Origin: Snodgrassella communis
Lineage (GTDB): Bacteria > Pseudomonadota > Gammaproteobacteria > Burkholderiales > Neisseriaceae
Assembly (NCBI RefSeq): GCF_914768045.1
Contig: NZ_CAJZCD010000001.1
Location: 62,001-126,000 of the forward strand
DNA length: 64,000 bases
Direction: 5' to 3'
The translations under genes were made by a program, and so were the position numbers. Of the stretch, positions 58,300-64,000 are shown piece by piece. Every line of letters begins with the position of its first letter. The stretch's first letter is position 1. The notes beneath the pieces are model-generated. The model was not told the DNA's origin, made no database searches, and saw only the letters and a program-made list of their open reading frames with translations.

Positions 58300-59397
58300 T
58301 TAACAAGCTTCACCTACCTGTACGCCGTTAAAGGTATCCTGCACGGAAGCGAGACTCGCTACTAGCTGCTGTGCTGCCTGAAATTCGGGGGTTTGCATGC
58401 TGGCGCAGTACTGTGCTGCTGTACCGCTGCCGGCAATCATTTGCCAGCGTTGTGCCAGCCGGCTGGTATCCGGCCATACAAAGCCGTCAAGCAAATTATC
58501 TACCCAGTCTGGCTTATTACATACCAGCGCTATATCACAACCGGCAGCAAATGCATGTGCTACACGCTGTTTAATATCACCAGCGCTACTGGCACCTTCC
58601 ATGGTAAGGTCGTCAGAAAAAATCACACCATCAAACTGCATTTTGTCTCGCAGAATTTCTTTTAGCCAGATAGTGGAAAATCCGGCTGGTTCGGTAGGAT
58701 CAACTCGCGGATAGACAACATGCGCCGGCATCAGTGCCGGCATGTCATGATGAATCAAATCATTGAATGGCTGAATATCATCTACCCATAATTCTTGCCA
58801 ACTGCGGTTATCTTCAGGCATAGTCAGATGGCTGTCGCCGCTGGCGGCACCATGGCCGGGAAAATGCTTACCACAACAAGCCATACCGCCACGAGCCAGT
58901 CCACGCTGTAAAGCAATCGCCAGAGCACTGACTACAGCTGGCTGCTGATGGAAGCTGCGATTACCAATAACAGCACACTCGCCCCAGTCCAGATCCAGTA
59001 CTGGCGTAAATGACAAATCTATATCACATGCACGTAATTCAGTTGCCAGTACCCAGCCTACTGTTTCGGCCATTTTATCAGCCATTGCTGAACCATGCTG
59101 TTCCCAGCACTGTCCAAGTGTACGCATTGCTGGCAGACGGGTAAATTCCGGAATAAAACGTTGCACCCGCCCACCTTCATGATCAATGGCTACAACTAGT
59201 TGCGGGTTTCGTAAAGCTTTGATTTCTGCAACCAGTTCGATTAGTTGCGCACGAGACTGATAATTGCGCCGGAAAAGAATTACCCCACCTATTGCAGGGT
59301 GGCATAACCGTTCACGTTCTGCGGCACTGAGCTGATAGGCTGCTACATCGGCCATAACTGGGCCACGTGCTAATGCTTTAGGTTGTGCTGACAACAT
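58300..59397 (-). CDS. nagZ: Beta-N-acetylhexosaminidase NagZ
   Basis: Removes GlcNAc from anhydro-muropeptides in the cytosol during peptidoglycan recycling. Glycoside hydrolase family 3 motifs are IDHEGGRVQRF at 71-81, GKHFPGHGAASGDSHL in the middle (His/Asp acid-base loop) and FSDDLTMEGA with the nucleophile Asp. 365 residues. GGAAC lies before the ATG. Works with Mpl, encoded at 47.8 kb. Confidence 0.94.
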   Translation of the reverse strand: MLSAQPKALARGPVMADVAAYQLSAAERERLCHPAIGGVILFRRNYQSRAQLIELVAEIKALRNPQLVVAIDHEGGRVQRFIPEFTRLPAMRTLGQCWEQHGSAMADKMAETVGWVLATELRACDIDLSFTPVLDLDWGECAVIGNRSFHQQPAVVSALAIALQRGLARGGMACCGKHFPGHGAASGDSHLTMPEDNRSWQELWVDDIQPFNDLIHHDMPALMPAHVVYPRVDPTEPAGFSTIWLKEILRDKMQFDGVIFSDDLTMEGASSAGDIKQRVAHAFAAGCDIALVCNKPDWVDNLLDGFVWPDTSRLAQRWQMIAGSGTAAQYCASMQTPEFQAAQQLVASLASVQDTFNGVQVGEAC

Positions 59398-59582
59398 AAA
59401 TTTGTTCCATTAGATATTAAATGAATTAACCATTCAATCAGGTTAAGTGTGAATTACTCACAATAATTGAATTAATTGAGTACGGAAAACCTGCATATAA
59501 GTGGCATCAATTGCCTGCCCGATTAATTTTGCAGCCAGACAGGCAAGAAAAGATTGCAATTTATGAGCTGTTTTACAACATA

Positions 59583-61061
59583 TCAGGGCAGTATCAGGGC
59601 GACATACTGTGTGCCACTGCCTCGTCTGATTAATAGTGGCAGACTTTTACCGCTAGCCTGTACTGCCTGCTCAAAATCATTTTTATCATGCACCAGTTTT
59701 TGCCCAACGGCCACAATGATATCACCATGACGTAAATCTACCTGTGCAGCTATCCCACTGACGTCTTCTATCATCAGCCCCTTTGTTGTTGCCCGTAAAG
59801 TCAGACCAAGGAGCTGTTCGGTAAAATTGGTGCCGTCGGTTGGCATAGTGGTACTGGCAATAGCGGGTGGATTAGTAATGGCCGGAGACATATTATCCAG
59901 TATGACGCTGATTTCTTCTTTTTTACCTTTACGCCAGATACCCAAAATAATCTTTTTACCCGGTGGTAACAGACCTACCCGAACCGGTAAATCACTGGAA
60001 GTTTCTAATTCTTCACCATTCACGCTTTCGACAATGTCGCCTGCTAATAATCCCGCTTTAGCTGCCGGCCCACCAGTAACAACCTGTGTAATCAGTGCGC
60101 CATTAGCTTTATTCAGACCAAAAGATTTAGCCAGATTATAGTTAACTTCCTGAATAACAACACCCAGACGGCCACGTTGTACTTTACCTGTTGCTTTCAG
60201 TTGTTCAGCCACATTCATCGCCACATCAATCGGAATGGCAAAGGAAATACCCATAAATCCGCCACTACGACTATAAATCTGTGAGTTGATGCCGACGACC
60301 TGTCCTTTCAGGTTAAACAGTGGTCCACCCGAATTTCCCGGATTGATGGCCACATCAGTCTGGATAAATGGGGTGTAATTTTCTTCTGGCAGGCTGCGCC
60401 CTTTAGCAGAAACAATTCCGGCTGTCACGCTGTTATCAAAACCAAACGGTGCACCGATTGCAGCCACCCACTCTCCAACTTTCAGGTGTTTTGGATTACC
60501 TGCCTGTACCACTGGTAATTCATTGGCACTAATTTTTAATAACGCAACATCTGACTGAGTATCAGCACCAATCAGTTTGGCCTGAAATTCACGCTTATCA
60601 TTTAGTAACACCTTGATGTTGTTCATGCCATTGACGACATGGGTATTGGTAAGGATATAACCATCTTTGCTGATGATGAATCCGGAACCAAAATTATATT
60701 CATCATCATTTGACTGCGGTGTTTTGGGAACATTCGGTAACAAATGTTTGAAGTATTCGTAAAACGGATCGTTATCAGGTAAGGCATCGGTGCTGTCTTC
60801 GCTTTCACCATCGATAGTATGGTTATCACGTGTTGCCTGAATATTGACTACCGCTGGGCCCTGCTGTTCAACCAACTGAGTGAAATCAGGCAATAACATG
60901 GCTACTTGATTACTATTGTCATCCGCGCCCGCAGGAATCTCCTTCACAAAACCCTGCTCGGAATTTCCTTTGCCAAACCAATGTTGCAGCCTGTCACAGC
61001 CGGCTGCTATTAACAACATCGACATAGTTGCCGTCAACATATATTTGCGATTTATCCGCAT
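59583..61061 (-). CDS. DegP/DegQ-type serine protease, predicted lipoprotein
   Basis: A periplasmic quality-control protease-chaperone. The triad is visible: His141 in TNTHVVNG, Asp171 in SDVALLK and Ser244 in NPGNSGGPLF; two PDZ domains follow. The N-terminus ends in LLIAAGC with Cys22, a lipobox, so the protein is probably anchored by lipid to a membrane, as in Neisseria homologues but unlike E. coli DegP. The frame's first codon is TTG at 61064; AGGG sits at the right distance from the ATG at 61061. Confidence 0.92.
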   Translation of the reverse strand: MRINRKYMLTATMSMLLIAAGCDRLQHWFGKGNSEQGFVKEIPAGADDNSNQVAMLLPDFTQLVEQQGPAVVNIQATRDNHTIDGESEDSTDALPDNDPFYEYFKHLLPNVPKTPQSNDDEYNFGSGFIISKDGYILTNTHVVNGMNNIKVLLNDKREFQAKLIGADTQSDVALLKISANELPVVQAGNPKHLKVGEWVAAIGAPFGFDNSVTAGIVSAKGRSLPEENYTPFIQTDVAINPGNSGGPLFNLKGQVVGINSQIYSRSGGFMGISFAIPIDVAMNVAEQLKATGKVQRGRLGVVIQEVNYNLAKSFGLNKANGALITQVVTGGPAAKAGLLAGDIVESVNGEELETSSDLPVRVGLLPPGKKIILGIWRKGKKEEISVILDNMSPAITNPPAIASTTMPTDGTNFTEQLLGLTLRATTKGLMIEDVSGIAAQVDLRHGDIIVAVGQKLVHDKNDFEQAVQASGKSLPLLIRRGSGTQYVALILP

Positions 61062-61141
61062 CAACTACCCTATCTTATTTGTTTTCTTACACAAGCGGTT
61101 ATCAATAATATTGTAACGAAAAGAGGCGTTAAGTTACACGA

Positions 61142-61783
61142 TCAGAGGGTTAAAATTGTCTTGGCTGGATATTCGCACAAATCGCTAATCACGCAATGCT
61201 CGCACAGGGGTTTGCGTGCTTTACATACGTAACGGCCATGTAAAATCAGCCAATGGTGTGCATCTACTTTGAATTGTCTGGGAACAGTCTGCATTAATTT
61301 ATCCTCAACTTCCCGCACCGTTTTACCCGGTGCAAGGCCAGTACGGTTACTTACGCGAAAAATATGGGTATCTACAGCAATCGTTGGCAGACCAAATGCC
61401 GTATTCAGCACCACATTGGCAGTTTTGCGTCCTACTCCGGGTAAAGCCTCCAGTTGTTCCCGTGTTTGCGGTACCTCTCCATTATATTGCTGTACCAGAA
61501 TTCGGCAGGTTTCCATTACATGTTTGGCTTTGGTCTTGTATAAACCAATCGTGCGGATACAATCCATGATTTTGTCCATGCCTAAAGCCAGCATGGCTTC
61601 TGCCGAAGGCGCCAGCTGAAATAAATGGACGGTGCATTTATTTACGGATACATCCGTAGCCTGAGCTGAAAGCATCACCGCAATTAATAATTCAAATGGT
61701 GAATGGTATATCAGTTCTGTAGTCGGATGCGGACAGGCGGCCTGCAAACGGGTAAAAATTTCCTTGCGTTTATGTGCATTCAT
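61142..61783 (-). CDS. nth: Endonuclease III
   Basis: A DNA glycosylase/AP lyase that removes oxidised pyrimidines. The helix-hairpin-helix LPGVGRKTAN at 114-123 holds the catalytic Lys120; Asp138 is in VDTHIF. The 4Fe-4S ligands are Cys187, Cys194, Cys197 and Cys203 in the standard C-x6-C-x2-C-x5-C. 213 residues. It starts 12 bases after the stop of the thermonuclease gene, so the two form an operon. Confidence 0.96.
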   Translation of the reverse strand: MNAHKRKEIFTRLQAACPHPTTELIYHSPFELLIAVMLSAQATDVSVNKCTVHLFQLAPSAEAMLALGMDKIMDCIRTIGLYKTKAKHVMETCRILVQQYNGEVPQTREQLEALPGVGRKTANVVLNTAFGLPTIAVDTHIFRVSNRTGLAPGKTVREVEDKLMQTVPRQFKVDAHHWLILHGRYVCKARKPLCEHCVISDLCEYPAKTILTL

Positions 61784-61795
61784 GAGATTCGACTA

Positions 61796-62428
61796 TTATC
61801 TGTTTTTTTGTTGCTGACGAAACTGCCAGGGTGCAATTGCTCGCGCATTGTGCCACAAACCCAGCCGCTTTTGGCGTGCCATAAGCTGAGCATTCTGATA
61901 ACGGCTAAAACCTAAACGATCCTGCTGTTTTTTAGCAATTGTACTGTAATGCCAAGCATGTCCCTGTTGCACCATCCATAAATTAATATCTACATTATTG
62001 AGCATGATCTGACCAACTTCACGCTGATACTGATCAATGGCAACTACATTGACATCTACAGGCTGTCCTTCAATACGTGCCTTTAAAGCGTCACGACTGG
62101 CAACCCCGTAGGCCTGCTTGATTTCAGGAGCATCTATATTGGCCAGACGTACCTTATGCATATGTCCATCCCTGTCTCTGATATGTACGGTATCCCCGTC
62201 ATGTACACTATCAATGCTGCCAGTATAATGTCCTTTACCGGCAACTACCCATTTTTTGCCTCTGTTGCCTGCCGGTCTGCCATTGAAAATATCCTGCACA
62301 GAACGAACAATGCCATCAGCTTTATAAATCCAGTCTTCCAGTGGTGCAATCATGCTGTCTGGTAACCAGACCTTGGCTATTGTCAGAACAACTGCTACCC
62401 ACAGCAGAATTTTACGCCATTTAGTCAA
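61796..62428 (-). CDS. Thermonuclease-family protein with membrane anchor
   Basis: A 210-residue protein: an N-terminal hydrophobic segment (residues 7-22) that may be an anchor or signal, then a staphylococcal nuclease (SNase) domain with DGDTVHIRD, VRLANIDAPE and the later Glu/Arg catalytic region (YQREVGQIML). The start is TTG at 62428, with AAAGG eight bases upstream and no usable ATG. Exported nucleases of this type may process external DNA, which would fit a naturally competent family. Coupled with nth. Confidence 0.88.
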   Translation of the reverse strand: MTKWRKILLWVAVVLTIAKVWLPDSMIAPLEDWIYKADGIVRSVQDIFNGRPAGNRGKKWVVAGKGHYTGSIDSVHDGDTVHIRDRDGHMHKVRLANIDAPEIKQAYGVASRDALKARIEGQPVDVNVVAIDQYQREVGQIMLNNVDINLWMVQQGHAWHYSTIAKKQQDRLGFSRYQNAQLMARQKRLGLWHNARAIAPWQFRQQQKNR

Positions 62429-62546
62429 AATTTTTACCTTTTATGATTATATCATAACAATATTCTGAATATGATTTGTCAGCTTAACTAGCTGCCTGTA
62501 ATTGCCGTCAATTATTGCTGCAAAGAATAATTACTTCAAATAACAG

Positions 62547-62578
62547 CAGCCAGTCACCCTGTTTAAGGCAACTGGCTG
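62547..62578 (-). terminator. Hairpin after rpiA
   Basis: CAGCCAGT at 62547-62554 pairs with ACTGGCTG at 62571-62578 across a 16-base loop, about 50 bases past the rpiA stop on the minus strand. The tail is only weakly T-rich. Confidence 0.5.
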
Positions 62579-62625
62579 ACAGATACTAATTCAGATTATT
62601 ATTACATACTTCTATCCCAGCGATT

Positions 62626-63294
62626 TCAGACTTTAGCCGTTAATATCTGAACGCCACTGCTGCACCCGAGTATCAGCAAATCAGCCGCATAATGGGTAAA
62701 CAAACCATTGTCTACCACGCCAGGTATATTGTTAATCGCATCTTCCATTTTAATTGGCTCGTTCAGATTCAGATTGGCCACATCCAGAATCTGGTTGCCA
62801 TTATCAGTCGTAAAGCCTAAGCGTAATTCCGGCTCACCGCCCAGTTTTAATAATCTGCGTGCCACCAGTGAACGCGCATTTGGCATAACTTCTACCGGCA
62901 ACGGGACATGACCCAAGCGGCTGGTGTACTTGCTTTCATCAGCAATACAAATGAATTTTTCCGCCGCACTGGCCACAATTTTTTCATTAACCAAAGCACC
63001 GCCACCACCTTTAATCATCTGCAATAAATGATTAATTTCATCTGCACCATCAATATACAAGGGCAAACCATTGACTTCATTCAGCGTTACTTCAGGAATA
63101 CCAAAGCTTTTCAAAGCTTCACTTGTCTGGGCAGAAGTAGAAACCGCACCTTTGATTCTTTTTCTACTTTGCGCCAGCGCTTCAATAAAGAAACGCACAG
63201 TTGAACCCGTGCCAATGCCCAAATATTCGTTTTCCTGTACGTATTCCAGTGCTTTTTCAGCGGCCTGACGCTTCAGTTCATCTTGTACTGCCAT
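62626..63294 (-). CDS. rpiA: Ribose-5-phosphate isomerase A
   Basis: Interconverts ribose 5-phosphate and ribulose 5-phosphate. [12 protein letters not shown] at about 27-38 binds the phosphate, DGADEI at about 83-88 holds catalytic Asp residues, and [11 protein letters not shown] at about 94-104 the active-site Lys and Glu. 222 residues, normal. AAGGAG lies eight bases before the ATG. Confidence 0.96.
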   Translation of the reverse strand: MAVQDELKRQAAEKALEYVQENEYLGIGTGSTVRFFIEALAQSRKRIKGAVSTSAQTSEALKSFGIPEVTLNEVNGLPLYIDGADEINHLLQMIKGGGGALVNEKIVASAAEKFICIADESKYTSRLGHVPLPVEVMPNARSLVARRLLKLGGEPELRLGFTTDNGNQILDVANLNLNEPIKMEDAINNIPGVVDNGLFTHYAADLLILGCSSGVQILTAKV

Positions 63295-63377
63295 AATTAC
63301 TGCTCCTTCTTTATTTTGATTGATGCGCAGACGATAATTTATCTACATAAAAAATTATAGCCCAAGCTTATGCCGGA

Positions 63378-63860
63378 TTAAACCGCTGTCAATAATACAA
63401 TGGCCTGGGCTTCAATAGCTTCTTCCCGTCCAAGGTAACCTAATTTCTCATTGGTTTTACCCTTAATATTCACCGCTTCAAAGGACAGATTCAAATCTGA
63501 AGCAATATGCATCCGCATCTGATCTATATAAGGACGCAACTTTGGCCGCTGAGCAATCACCGTACTGTCAACATTCACCACCCGCCAGCCAGCAGCCTGC
63601 ACTGCTGCATAAGCACCACGTAACAACACACGACTATCTGCGTCTTTATTCACAGCTGCGTCATCCGGATAAAGTTTACCAATATCGCCTAAAGCCGCAG
63701 CACCTAACAGCGCATCAGTAATGGCATGTAAGAGAACGTCGGCATCTGAATGGCCAAGCAAACCTTTATCAAAAGGAATATTTACCCCGCCCAGTAACAG
63801 TGGTCTGTCTGCCACCAGCTGATGCACATCATAGCCCTGTCCGATTCTTATCGAATTCAT
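63378..63860 (-). CDS. ispF: 2-C-methyl-D-erythritol 2,4-cyclodiphosphate synthase
   Basis: Fifth step of the MEP isoprenoid pathway. GQGYDVHQL places the zinc ligands Asp11 and His13, and [11 protein letters not shown] holds the third (His45). 160 residues, normal. Its ATG overlaps the ispD stop (ATGA), so the two are translated together. Confidence 0.97.
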   Translation of the reverse strand: MNSIRIGQGYDVHQLVADRPLLLGGVNIPFDKGLLGHSDADVLLHAITDALLGAAALGDIGKLYPDDAAVNKDADSRVLLRGAYAAVQAAGWRVVNVDSTVIAQRPKLRPYIDQMRMHIASDLNLSFEAVNIKGKTNEKLGYLGREEAIEAQAIVLLTAV

Positions 63861-64000
63861 TCACCGGTTTCCTGTTGTAAAAAATAAGTGGCTAACATAG
63901 CATCTTGTGCGCTAGTCAATTTAAAATTGCATACATCGCCACTCACCAGCAGCGGCGCCAGACCAAGCATTTCCACAGCGGAAGATTCATCTGTTATTGC
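63857..64000 (-). CDS. ispD: 2-C-methyl-D-erythritol 4-phosphate cytidylyltransferase, C-terminal part
   Basis: The last 47 codons of IspD, cut by the window end. [12 protein letters not shown] is the conserved C-terminal motif of the family. The stop overlaps the ispF start, the usual ispD-ispF arrangement. Confidence 0.9.
   Translation of the reverse strand, partial: AITDESSAVEMLGLAPLLVSGDVCNFKLTSAQDAMLATYFLQQETGE

Noticed and set aside
1-64000. CRISPR array or rRNA operon
   Set aside because: No regularly spaced direct repeats of CRISPR size and no rRNA-like sequence were seen; the only short tandem repeat is the octamer at 39858-39897.

Overview
The window reads as a chromosomal segment of a low-GC member of the Neisseriaceae (Betaproteobacteria), most like a Snodgrassella-type gut symbiont. 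This assignment is an inference from three things: protein similarity to Neisseria-type housekeeping genes (lipoprotein-type DegP, YebC, Mpl, truB-rpsO), long AT-rich intergenic stretches, and one exact copy of a Neisseriaceae DNA-uptake dialect inside a terminator. No database was searched.

Layout. 0-7 kb: purE, an orphan Imm51-type immunity gene, fadD, mnmA, gltX. 7-16 kb: a catabolic stretch on the + strand with asparaginase, a sugar-efflux-type MFS protein, a small Cys-rich protein, GabD-like dehydrogenase, a GabP-type permease, kynureninase and a second amino-acid permease. 16-25 kb: a small membrane protein, htpG, a low-molecular-weight phosphatase, yebC, a VanZ-like protein, pepP, hslO. 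25-36 kb: an IS3-type transposase relic, tRNA-Arg(ACG), the arginine deiminase operon (arcA-arcB-arcC-transporter) divergent from an Lrp/AsnC regulator, argS, a second transposase relic of integrase-core type, and a class II glutamine amidotransferase. 36-50 kb: a sodium symporter, a Nit-type amidase, an AT-rich two-gene HTH + FRG-domain module beside a third transposase relic and an octanucleotide repeat, a Zur-like regulator with ydfG, pbpG, clpX, an S24 repressor divergent from a small secreted protein, and mpl. 50-64 kb: a DnaA-box cluster, pnp, a YciA-type thioesterase, a decayed Rep_3 plasmid initiator, two coupled small unknown genes, rpsO, truB, an alcohol dehydrogenase, nagZ, a DegP-type lipoprotein, a thermonuclease-nth operon, rpiA and ispD-ispF.

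How it works together. Much of the window serves use of amino acids as carbon, nitrogen and energy: asparagine to aspartate, succinate semialdehyde to succinate, kynurenine to anthranilate and alanine, arginine to ornithine with ATP. Transporters sit next to the enzymes. The rest is housekeeping (translation, RNA decay, peptidoglycan recycling, protein quality control).

The gene-poor gaps hold decayed mobile DNA: at least three transposase relics and one plasmid replication-initiator relic, recognisable only by translating across frameshifts and stops. The best candidate for an undescribed system is the HTH-FRG pair at about 39.9-41.7 kb.
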